NCBI GenBank assembly: GCA_011049465.1
Contig: DSBP01000325.1
Coordinates: 1 to 5,600 of the forward strand
Length of the DNA stretch: 5,600 nt
Direction of reading: 5' to 3'
Source of the DNA: a bacterium
GTDB taxonomy: Bacteria; Oederibacteriota; PGYV01; DSBP01
This document shows positions 1 to 5,600 of the stretch, one piece after another (position 1 is the stretch's first letter; every line of letters starts with the position of its first letter). The position numbers and the translations under genes are program-made. The notes below the pieces were generated by a model that was not told where the DNA came from, searched no databases, and saw only the letters and a program-made list of their open reading frames with translations.

Positions 1-175
1 ATCCAAAGATTGTATATGCGAGGATAAAAAAAGGGCCTGTATATGCGGGCACGTTAAAACAATGGAAATACTGACAAAAAAACCGGTGACGCCCTCCCCT
101 GAGGAAATCGCGGAGAACCCGAGGGCGGGAAGCGCGAAACTGAGGGCCGCGGAGCGGTGCGGATTAATAAATTGA
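1..175 (+). CDS. rsmH: 16S rRNA (cytosine(1402)-N(4))-methyltransferase RsmH, C-terminal fragment
   Basis: This is the last 57 codons of a gene that begins before the window; the reading frame starts at base 2 and ends at TGA 173-175. RsmH (MraW) methylates N4 of C1402 in 16S rRNA with S-adenosylmethionine, in the cytoplasm, and is commonly found just upstream of ftsL. Visible support is the family's C-terminal signature: a Cys-x-Cys, six residues, Cys-x-Cys-Gly cluster (bases 11-49), then EILTKKPVTPSPEEI and NPRAGSAKLRAAER close to the stop. The catalytic SAM-binding domain is outside the window. One oddity is that the usual NPR(S/A)RSAKLR motif has Gly in place of its second Arg. No start can be judged. 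Identification rests on the tail motif plus the gene order, which agree well. Confidence 0.93.
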   Translation, partial: SKDCICEDKKRACICGHVKTMEILTKKPVTPSPEEIAENPRAGSAKLRAAERCGLIN

Positions 176-176
176 G

Positions 177-184
177 AAGGGGAT
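177..184 (+). promoter_or_regulatory. Ribosome binding site of ftsL
   Basis: The purine-rich stretch AAGGGGAT lies just after the rsmH stop and 7 bases before ATG 192. It is a moderate Shine-Dalgarno match, and its spacing supports the chosen ftsL start. Confidence 0.6.
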
Positions 185-191
185 CTTAATT

Positions 192-560
192 ATGGCTGCA
201 TACGGTACGGGCAAGCGCAGGTTTTTAAGGCTGGCTGACCCGCGTTATAATTACTCGCATCACAGGGCGCCGGCAGGGACAATTCCCGGTATTGTTGCGG
301 TTTTTGCCGCGCTTTTTCTCTGCGTGTGGTTTTCGTCCCAGTCAGTAAAGTTTAATTATGAACTTAACGAGCTGAAAATTAAAAGAGAGAGTCTTAAAGT
401 GCAAAATAGAATGCTTGAGTTTAAGCTTCAGTCAATGATGTCAAGCGAGAGTATCTCCAAAATAGCCAGAGAAAGATACGGATTTATCAGCCCCGGCGAG
501 GGACAGGTACGGGTTATAAGGCGTAATTCGGGGTTTTTGGCGGGCCTTTTTAAAAAATAG
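192..560 (+). CDS. ftsL: Cell division protein FtsL (bitopic septum scaffold)
   Basis: The 122-residue product has the FtsL layout: a basic cytoplasmic tail (residues 1-29, rich in Arg, Lys and His), one transmembrane helix (about 31-50), and a periplasmic coiled-coil segment (about 54-85) with hydrophobic residues at roughly heptad spacing. A conserved-looking end follows (SISKIARERYGFISPGEGQV, 87-106), then a short basic tail ending in KK. FtsL forms a complex with FtsB/DivIC and FtsQ/DivIB and activates FtsW-FtsI at the septum. FtsL sequences diverge quickly, so the assignment rests mainly on topology, size and the position between rsmH and ftsI, where ftsL almost always sits. The IARERYGF(I) stretch also resembles FtsB/DivIC-type ends, so a septum-formation-initiator relative is the main alternative. 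ATG 192 has a purine-rich ribosome binding site; no better start lies upstream. Confidence 0.88.
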   Translation: MAAYGTGKRRFLRLADPRYNYSHHRAPAGTIPGIVAVFAALFLCVWFSSQSVKFNYELNELKIKRESLKVQNRMLEFKLQSMMSSESISKIARERYGFISPGEGQVRVIRRNSGFLAGLFKK

Positions 561-570
561 GCCGGGGCTT

Positions 571-577
571 AAAGAGG
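571..577 (+). promoter_or_regulatory. Ribosome binding site of ftsI
   Basis: AAAGAGG lies in the 22-base ftsL-ftsI gap, 5 bases before ATG 583. It is a moderate Shine-Dalgarno match that supports this start. Confidence 0.6.
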
Positions 578-582
578 TTTAA

Positions 583-2703
583 ATGGCAATAAGGGAAAAA
601 AGCGAAGTGCAGAAGGCAAACAGCAGAATAGTAATAGTCTACGCCGCGGCGGGCGTGGTTATGCTGGCGCTTGTGCTGCAGTTATTTAACCTGCAGTTGT
701 TTAAGCATTCGTTCTTTAAGCGAAAGGCGCAGCAGCAGCATTTATCTACCATAAAGCAGCAGGTAGGCAGGGGCGTGATTTTTGACAGGGCGGGCAGAAA
801 AATTGCCGAGAGCGTCCGCGCTGACTCCGTATATGTAGTGCCGGGGCAGGTAAGAAACAAAGAGCGAACCGCGGCCTTTCTTTCGCGCAATCTGGGCGTG
901 TCAAAGGAATTTGTCCTGGAAAAACTTAAAAGTAAAAGGTATTTTGAGTATATTAAGCGCAAAGAGGACCCTCTTACGGTTGAAAGGATACTTGCCGAGG
1001 GAATAAGGGGGGTTTACTCGCAGGCCGAGGAGAAAAGGCATTATCCGCTGGGAGAAGCGGCGTCCCATATTGTGGGGTTCGCGGGCACGGACAATACGGG
1101 ACTTGAAGGCCTTGAACTCCATTATGAAAGATACCTGAAAGGAAAAACAGGAAGAATCCAGATTAAAAGGGACGCGATGCAGAGGCCCATTGTGATAAAT
1201 GCCGTTGATATAAGAAGGGCTGAGCGCGGCGCTGACCTTTATCTTACTGTTGATTCAGCCATCCAAAAAGAGGCATCTGCGCAGATAAAAAACGCGGTTG
1301 AAAAATACAGGGCCAATGCGGGTTCCATAATAGTAATGAACCCCAATACAGGGGCAATCCTGGCAATGGCAAATTATCCGGCATATGACCCGAATGACAG
1401 TTCTACTTTTACCCCGAAGGCAAAGAGAAACAGGGCGGTTACGGATATTTTTGAGCCCGGGTCAACCTTCAAGATATTCACAGTATCGGCTTATCTTAAG
1501 GATTTTAAGGAGGGGATGGAACACAAGGTCTTTTGCGGGAATGGAAGCGAGGAGTTCTTCGGCAGGACGGTCAATGACCATGATAAATTCGGCTGGCTGA
1601 CGCTTCCTGAAGTAATAAAATATTCATCCAATGTCGGCATGGTAAAGATGGCAAAAAACATTAAGCAGGAAAAATTATACAGGGAATTTACGCGTTATGG
1701 GTTCGGGAAGAGGACGGGAATAGACCTGCCGGGGGAAGCCGGCGGCATATTAAGAAGCTACAGGCAGTGGGACAACAACACACTGATTTCAATACCTTAC
1801 GGGCAGGAGGTGGCGGTAACAGCTGTCCAGCTTGCGGCGGCTTATGCTGTTGTGGCCAATGGCGGATATGTGGTTAAACCCCATGTTGTTGAAAGAATTG
1901 AAAGGAACGGAAGGGTAATTTTCAGGGGAGACAATAAAAGAAAAGAGAGAATAGCGGGAAAGGATATCAGGGATAAAATGACGGAAATGCTGAAAATGGC
2001 CGTTGAGAGCGGCGGTTCCGGGCAAAGAGCAGCTATTGCGGGTTATTCTGTGGCGGGAAAAACAGGGACCGCGCAGAAACACAGGGAAGACGGAAAAGGA
2101 TACTCGCAGGGACGGTATGTCTCATCGTTTATAGGGTTTATTCCGGCTGACAGGCCGGAGCTGCTGACGCTTGTTGTTGTTGACGAGCCCAGGCCGTCTT
2201 ATTATGGGGGCGAAGTGGCTGCCCCGGTCTTTCGCGAGCTCAGCCGGTCGGTTATTTCTTATTTGTCAATGCCTCCTCCCGCGTCAGCCGTTGCCGCGGC
2301 TGATGTTGGTGCTGCGGATGAAACGGTTATTATGCCGGATTTTCATTTGAAAAGGTTTATTGAGGCAAGGGATTTTTTAAGGGAAAACAAGATACGATAC
2401 AGGCAGTATGGAAATGGGCATCATGTGATAGGGCAGAGCCCTGACGCCGGGGATTTGATTACGGCTGACACCTCTGTTTATGTGCTTATTGGAGATATTA
2501 TAGGGGACAATGAACTCAGGGTTTACATGCCGGATATAAAAGGAGTGCCTATAAGGCGGGCCATGGAGATTATGAGTAAGATGGGGATTAACGCCAGGTT
2601 TGAGGGAAGCGGTTTTGCCGTAACCCAGCAGCCCGGGCCCGGTGTGGCAGTGTCCAAGGAAACAATATGTACGGTCGGTTTTGCCATGGAGGACAACACG
2701 TGA
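583..2703 (+). CDS. ftsI: Septal class B penicillin-binding protein (peptidoglycan D,D-transpeptidase) with two PASTA domains
   Basis: This 706-residue monofunctional transpeptidase cross-links septal peptidoglycan stem peptides on the outer face of the inner membrane, working with FtsW. A short cytoplasmic end is followed by one membrane anchor (about residues 14-36). The PBP dimerisation domain starts at RGVIFDRAGRKIA (63-75). The penicillin-binding domain has all three catalytic motifs: SxxK in EPGSTFK (Ser294 nucleophile, Lys297), SxN in YSSNVG (348-350) and KTG in AGKTGTAQ (493-495). GFGKRTGIDLPGE (373-385) and the YGQEVAVTAVQLAAAYA stretch (406-422) are also typical. After an Ala/Pro-rich linker (about 564-580) come two PASTA-like repeats (about 582-637 and 647-700). 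At 706 residues it is longer than E. coli FtsI (588 residues), and the PASTA pair accounts for most of the difference. PASTA-bearing class B enzymes include PBP2x and SpoVD; the place after ftsL favours the general division enzyme FtsI, although a SpoVD-like name is possible. Confidence 0.97.
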   Translation: MAIREKSEVQKANSRIVIVYAAAGVVMLALVLQLFNLQLFKHSFFKRKAQQQHLSTIKQQVGRGVIFDRAGRKIAESVRADSVYVVPGQVRNKERTAAFLSRNLGVSKEFVLEKLKSKRYFEYIKRKEDPLTVERILAEGIRGVYSQAEEKRHYPLGEAASHIVGFAGTDNTGLEGLELHYERYLKGKTGRIQIKRDAMQRPIVINAVDIRRAERGADLYLTVDSAIQKEASAQIKNAVEKYRANAGSIIVMNPNTGAILAMANYPAYDPNDSSTFTPKAKRNRAVTDIFEPGSTFKIFTVSAYLKDFKEGMEHKVFCGNGSEEFFGRTVNDHDKFGWLTLPEVIKYSSNVGMVKMAKNIKQEKLYREFTRYGFGKRTGIDLPGEAGGILRSYRQWDNNTLISIPYGQEVAVTAVQLAAAYAVVANGGYVVKPHVVERIERNGRVIFRGDNKRKERIAGKDIRDKMTEMLKMAVESGGSGQRAAIAGYSVAGKTGTAQKHREDGKGYSQGRYVSSFIGFIPADRPELLTLVVVDEPRPSYYGGEVAAPVFRELSRSVISYLSMPPPASAVAAADVGAADETVIMPDFHLKRFIEARDFLRENKIRYRQYGNGHHVIGQSPDAGDLITADTSVYVLIGDIIGDNELRVYMPDIKGVPIRRAMEIMSKMGINARFEGSGFAVTQQPGPGVAVSKETICTVGFAMEDNT
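2326..2682 (+). other. Two tandem PASTA domains at the FtsI C-terminus
   Basis: Two units of about 55 residues follow the transpeptidase domain. Each begins with a Met-Pro-Asp segment (VIMPDF; VYMPDI), has a helix containing an alanine-bearing core (IEARDFLRENKI; RRAMEIMSKMGI), then a Gly-rich turn and a Q-x-P-x-x-G motif (GQSPDAGD; QQPGPGVAV), and ends in a beta strand (SVYVLIG; ICTVGF). This is the PASTA pattern. PASTA domains in PBPs and Ser/Thr kinases are linked to peptidoglycan or beta-lactam binding and to localisation at division sites. The second unit is the clearer match. Confidence 0.87.
2688..2693 (+). promoter_or_regulatory. Ribosome binding site of murE, inside the ftsI tail
   Basis: GGAGGA lies within the last codons of ftsI. 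It is 6 bases before GTG 2700 but 12 before ATG 2706 and 18 before ATG 2712. This spacing is the main reason for choosing the GTG start of murE. Confidence 0.65.
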
Positions 2704-4181
2704 AAATGTCCATGGGTGAAATGCTGAAAAACGCGGGAAAGGTTAAATACATTAAAGGAGGGCCGGATACTGTTGTGACGGGTATTGCGGAATCATCAGA
2801 GGAGATGCGAAAGGGATCGGTTTTTTTCTGTATTAAGGGGTTTGGAGGCGCAAACGGGCATGATTTTGCTTATGCTGCCGTGAAAAACGGGGCTTCGGCT
2901 GTTGTCTGTGAAAAACCGGTTTCCGCGGGAAAGAGCGCCGCCATAGCAATTGTGAAAAACAGCCGCGCCGCGCTTATTGAAGCGGCGAGGCAATTTTACA
3001 GGGAAAAAGCTGATGCGCTCTCATTTACGGGAATCACAGGGACAAAGGGAAAGACCACCGTATCATATCTTATAGGAGCGCTGCTTGAAGGGGGATTAAA
3101 AAGGCCGTGCGCTGTCGCCGGCACAATAAAATACAGGGTAGGCAGAAAAGAATATGAATCGATGACCACCACGCCTTCAATAACAAGGCTCTGCCGCCTT
3201 ATAGAGGAGAGCGCGGACGCGGGGATAAGGGATTTTGTTATGGAGGTATCCTCCCATGCGCTTGACCAGGGGAGGGTGTCGCATATAACCTTTGATACTG
3301 TTGTCCTCACGAATGTAACAAGAGACCATTTGGATTATCATAAAACATACGGCGCGTATCTTAAAGCAAAGTCAAAAATTACAGGGCTCCTTAAGACGCG
3401 CGGCAGGATTGTGATTAACAGGGACGATCCCGGGTGCCTGCGTATAGCGTCCGGCAACGCGTGCAAAAGAGCGGATAGGTTCTATTATTCTTTGAGGTCA
3501 AACGCAATGTTCAGGGCTGTTGATATTAAAACAGGGTTTAAAGGGGCAAGTTTCACCCTTGTGACGCCTTCCGGAAGAAAACGGGTAAAGACAAACCTTA
3601 TCGGCAGGCACAATGTATATAACGCGCTTGCGGCTGCTGCCGCGGTTTACGGAAAGATAAGCGATGAAGATATCAGGCGCGGGCTTCAAGAGTTCAGGCT
3701 CGTGCCGGGAAGGCTTGAACCGGTCTATTCCGGAAAATTCGGGGTTATAACGGATTACGCGCACACCCCGGACAGCCTTGAAAAAGCCATGGAAGCGCTG
3801 AACGCATTAAGCCATGCCAGGCTCATTACTGTTTTCGGAGCGGGAGGAAACAGAGACAGGGGAAAGAGGCCGCTGATGGGCCGGGTTGCGGCGAGGCTCA
3901 GCGATATAATTATCATAACAACGGACAATCCGAGGTTTGAAGAGCCTGAGGGGATTATAAGGGAAATAGCGGCGGGCATCCCGAAAAAGGAGATGAAAAA
4001 TACTCTTATAATAAAAGACAGAAGAAAGGCAATAGAGACGGCTGTGTGCCTGGCGCGGGAAAATGATATTGTGCTTCTGGCCGGGAAAGGCCATGAGGGC
4101 TATCAGGCAATAAAAGGAAAAAAATACAGTTTCAGCGACGCGGTTGAGGTTAAAAAGGCGCTGAAGCGGCGGTTTGGATGA
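2700..4181 (+). CDS. murE: UDP-MurNAc-L-Ala-D-Glu:meso-diaminopimelate ligase MurE
   Basis: MurE is a cytoplasmic ATP-dependent ligase that adds the third stem-peptide residue to UDP-MurNAc-L-Ala-D-Glu. With the GTG start it has 493 residues, close to the family's usual length. An N-terminal UDP-binding domain (about 1-97) is followed by the ATP loop GITGTKGKTT (111-120). MEVSSHALDQGR (181-192) and TNVTRDHLDYH (204-214) come next. YLKAKSK follows, with the probable carbamylated lysine near 224. The C-terminal ligase domain has LIGRHNVYNALA (300-311), ITDYAHTPDSL and FGAGGNRDRGKRPLMG (379-394). DNPR (409-412) is the motif that marks meso-diaminopimelate rather than lysine as substrate. GTG 2700 overlaps the ftsI stop as GTGA and is best spaced from a Shine-Dalgarno sequence; ATG 2706 or 2712 remain possible. 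An in-frame ATG at 2667 would overlap ftsI by 37 bases and is less likely. The usual DSR of the N-terminal domain reads ESS here (31-33). Confidence 0.96.
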   Translation: MKMSMGEMLKNAGKVKYIKGGPDTVVTGIAESSEEMRKGSVFFCIKGFGGANGHDFAYAAVKNGASAVVCEKPVSAGKSAAIAIVKNSRAALIEAARQFYREKADALSFTGITGTKGKTTVSYLIGALLEGGLKRPCAVAGTIKYRVGRKEYESMTTTPSITRLCRLIEESADAGIRDFVMEVSSHALDQGRVSHITFDTVVLTNVTRDHLDYHKTYGAYLKAKSKITGLLKTRGRIVINRDDPGCLRIASGNACKRADRFYYSLRSNAMFRAVDIKTGFKGASFTLVTPSGRKRVKTNLIGRHNVYNALAAAAAVYGKISDEDIRRGLQEFRLVPGRLEPVYSGKFGVITDYAHTPDSLEKAMEALNALSHARLITVFGAGGNRDRGKRPLMGRVAARLSDIIIITTDNPRFEEPEGIIREIAAGIPKKEMKNTLIIKDRRKAIETAVCLARENDIVLLAGKGHEGYQAIKGKKYSFSDAVEVKKALKRRFG

Positions 4182-5527
4182 ATCTTACATTTGAAGAAGC
4201 CGCCATCGCAGCGGGCGGGAAATGTTCTTTAAAAGGAAAAAAGATAAGCCGTGTTGTTATAGACAACAGGAAGGCCGTCAAAAACAGCCTGTTTTTCGCC
4301 ATAAAAGGGGAAAACAGGGACGGCCATGATTACGCGGCAGCGGCACTGAAAGCGGGCGCGGCCGCTGTTGTGTGCTCGCGGCGCGTCAAAGGCCTGCCGC
4401 CGGAAAAGGCAATATTTGTGAAGGACACTAAGGCCGCGTTTCTTGCTGCCGCGAAGTATTATGCCATGAAATTTCCGGCGCTGAAAAAGTGCGGCGTGAC
4501 CGGAAGCAACGGAAAGACCACGGTCAAAGAGATGACAGCGGCAATATTGAGGGAGAAGTTTAAGGCCGCTGTCTTAAAAAGCGAAAAGAGTTACAACAAT
4601 TACGCGGGAGTGCCGCTTACGCTCTTTAAAATAAGAAAAAAACACAGGGTGCTTGTGCTTGAAGCCGGAATGAACCACCGCGGCGAGATAAAGGGGCTTG
4701 TATCGGGGCTCGGGCTCGACGCGGCACTTATCACAAACATAGGTGCCTCGCACATAGGGATGACAGGCTCAAAGAGGGCGACTGCCCTGGCAAAAGCCGA
4801 GATTTTTTCCGGGGTAAAAACCGGCGGTTATGCGGTTATCAACGCCGGTGACAAGTATGCCGGGGTTTTGAGGGCAAAGGCGCGCGGGTTAAGGGTTAAA
4901 ACCTTCGGGCTGCGCGGTAAAGCTGATGTAAAAGCGGGATTCTCCGCGGGCAGCGGGGAGTTGTGGGTCTTTGACAGGAAAAACAGGATGAGGGCTCGGT
5001 TAAAGGGCGCTTATCAGGCGGAAAATGCCGCGGCAGCCGCGGCGCTGGCGGTCCTGTTCGGAGCGGGAAAGGCACATGTAAAAGAAGGGCTTGAGCGGTT
5101 CTCAATGAAAGGCATGCTGCGATGGGACGAATACAGAAAGAACGGAGCCCTTATAATAAAGGATTGTTATAACGCAAACCCGGATTCATTTGAAGCGGCT
5201 ATAAACGTTTTAAGGGACGGCCGCTACAGCGGTATTATAATGGTTACGGGCGACATGCTTGAGCTCGGAAAATACAGCCCGAGCAGCCATGAGGAGCTCG
5301 GGAAGAGTATCGCGGAATTGGCGCCCGAAGCGCTGCTGATTCTGGGAAAGATGGCGGCCCATGTGAGGCGCGGTTTCATAAAAAAAGCGGGAAAGGCCGC
5401 AGGCGCCAAGGTCATGGTATTTAAGGATAAGGCGCTGCTTAAGAAAAGGCTCGGTGTTATTGCCGGAAAGAATAAGACGGTTTTTATAAAAGGCTCAAGG
5501 GCAAACAGGCTTGAGGAAGTTATATAG
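4178..5527 (+). CDS. murF: UDP-MurNAc-tripeptide:D-alanyl-D-alanine ligase MurF
   Basis: MurF is the cytoplasmic ATP-dependent ligase that adds D-Ala-D-Ala to the UDP-MurNAc tripeptide, completing the pentapeptide precursor used by MraY. The product has 449 residues, a normal length. The N-terminal substrate domain (about 1-98) includes SLFFAIKG and DGHDYAAAALKAGAAAVV. Next come the ATP loop GVTGSNGKTTVKEM (106-119, Lys113), NNYAGVPLTLF (140-150), LEAGMNHRGEI (161-171), and NIGASHIGMTGS with the following ALAKAEIF (Lys206 is the likely carbamylated lysine). The C-terminal domain carries the MurF hallmark DCYNANPDSF (329-338), GDMLELG (358-364) and VFIKGSRANRLEEV (435-448). YNANP and KGSR separate it from MurE, MurC and MurD. 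Its ATG overlaps the murE stop as ATGA. No strong Shine-Dalgarno sequence precedes it, so translation probably relies on ribosomes finishing murE. The substrate-domain DSR motif reads DNR here (29-31). Confidence 0.96.
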   Translation: MNLTFEEAAIAAGGKCSLKGKKISRVVIDNRKAVKNSLFFAIKGENRDGHDYAAAALKAGAAAVVCSRRVKGLPPEKAIFVKDTKAAFLAAAKYYAMKFPALKKCGVTGSNGKTTVKEMTAAILREKFKAAVLKSEKSYNNYAGVPLTLFKIRKKHRVLVLEAGMNHRGEIKGLVSGLGLDAALITNIGASHIGMTGSKRATALAKAEIFSGVKTGGYAVINAGDKYAGVLRAKARGLRVKTFGLRGKADVKAGFSAGSGELWVFDRKNRMRARLKGAYQAENAAAAAALAVLFGAGKAHVKEGLERFSMKGMLRWDEYRKNGALIIKDCYNANPDSFEAAINVLRDGRYSGIIMVTGDMLELGKYSPSSHEELGKSIAELAPEALLILGKMAAHVRRGFIKKAGKAAGAKVMVFKDKALLKKRLGVIAGKNKTVFIKGSRANRLEEVI

Positions 5528-5556
5528 AAAAGATTCACAATAAAAGAGAGTGCGTT

Positions 5557-5564
5557 AAAGGAGG
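5557..5564 (+). promoter_or_regulatory. Strong ribosome binding site of mraY
   Basis: AAAGGAGG is the best Shine-Dalgarno match that sits before a gene start in the window, and it lies 6 bases before ATG 5571. It sits in the 43-base murF-mraY gap, which has no hairpin followed by a T-run, so I see no terminator between the two genes. Confidence 0.75.
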
Positions 5565-5570
5565 CGGAAA

Positions 5571-5600
5571 ATGTTTTATCATTTGATTTATCCGATGAGC
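5571..5600 (+). CDS. mraY: Phospho-N-acetylmuramoyl-pentapeptide-transferase MraY, N-terminal fragment
   Basis: Only the first ten codons are present, reading MFYHLIYPMS up to the window edge. MraY is the multi-pass membrane enzyme that transfers phospho-MurNAc-pentapeptide from UDP to undecaprenyl phosphate, making lipid I. The short start resembles the usual MraY opening (Met, aromatic pair, then a hydrophobic helix, as in M-L-Y-x-L). mraY is also the normal gene after murF in dcw clusters. The excellent ribosome binding site supports a real start here. Ten residues alone cannot prove the identity, so the call leans on gene order. Confidence 0.8.
   Translation, partial: MFYHLIYPMS

Noticed and set aside
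548..560. T5A6 run just before the ftsL stop, as a possible programmed frameshift site
   Set aside because: The -1 frame meets a stop at 578-580, so a slip would add only a few residues. No downstream stimulatory structure is evident.
543..563. Imperfect hairpin over the ftsL stop (GGCCT at 543-547 pairing with AGGCC at 559-563, inner TTT/AAA pairs)
   Set aside because: The stem is short, with a mismatch and an A/T-rich centre, and no T-run follows it. It does not qualify as an intrinsic terminator, and ftsI follows after 22 bases.
639..962. Open reading frame of 107 codons on the - strand within ftsI
   Set aside because: It lies opposite a well-supported coding gene, shows no recognisable motif, and is expected by chance from the codon composition of the + strand gene. 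The same holds for the other - strand frames at 901-1122, 1789-2082, 2796-2993, 2996-3310, 3498-3764, 3755-3979, 3807-4094, 4896-5105 and 5224-5538.
1507..1518. AAGGAGGGG followed by in-frame ATG inside ftsI (possible internal start)
   Set aside because: The spacing to ATG 1516 is only one or two bases, and a product starting there would lack the catalytic SxxK motif.
1385..1600. Second-frame + strand open frame of 71 codons inside ftsI
   Set aside because: It overlaps the SxxK region of the transpeptidase in another frame, with no ribosome binding site or motif. It is a shadow of ftsI.
2791..4650. MurE and MurF share similar N-terminal stretches (SxFFxIKG, GHDxAxAAxKxGAxAVVC), suggesting a recent duplication
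   Set aside because: MurE and MurF belong to the same ligase family and share these motifs broadly. The rest of the two proteins differs and each carries its own hallmark motifs, so this is ancient paralogy.
5528..5570. Possible terminator or promoter in the murF-mraY gap
   Set aside because: There is no inverted repeat with a T-run and no convincing -35/-10 pair in 43 bases; only the mraY ribosome binding site is supported.

Overview
The window is a stretch of a bacterial dcw (division and cell wall) cluster. All genes lie on the + strand in the classical order: 3' end of rsmH, ftsL, ftsI (class B penicillin-binding protein), murE, murF, and the first ten codons of mraY. Both ends of the window cut through genes. 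I found no RNA genes, mobile elements, CRISPR arrays, promoters or terminators, and no stretch longer than about 45 bases without a gene.

Layout. rsmH ends at 175. After a 16-base gap ftsL runs 192-560, and after a 22-base gap ftsI runs 583-2703. murE starts most plausibly at a GTG (2700) that overlaps the ftsI stop in a GTGA arrangement, with a Shine-Dalgarno sequence inside the ftsI tail. murF starts at 4178 in an ATGA overlap with the murE stop. A 43-base gap with a strong Shine-Dalgarno sequence leads to mraY at 5571. This packing implies one polycistronic transcript with translational coupling at the ftsI/murE and murE/murF joints; the promoter must lie upstream of the window.

How the genes work together. 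MurE and MurF add the third residue and the terminal dipeptide to the UDP-MurNAc peptide in the cytoplasm. MraY moves the product onto undecaprenyl phosphate. FtsI cross-links the resulting peptidoglycan at the septum as part of the divisome, in which FtsL is a scaffold and activator. RsmH methylates 16S rRNA and is the usual first or second gene of such clusters. The DNPR motif in MurE points to a meso-diaminopimelate-type stem peptide.

Organism. The DNA is close to balanced in composition (45% and 52% GC in two lines I counted), AGG is prominent among arginine codons, and FtsI carries two C-terminal PASTA domains. These features suit a little-studied bacterial lineage (for example an Elusimicrobiota-, Omnitrophota- or Goldbacteria-like candidate phylum, or a deltaproteobacterial relative), but this is a weak inference and I cannot assign a taxon.

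The region is ordinary housekeeping DNA and I see no undescribed system in it. The points most worth a second look are sequence-level: the PASTA pair on FtsI, departures from the usual DSR motif in the N-terminal domains of both MurE and MurF, and an Arg-to-Gly change in the RsmH tail motif.
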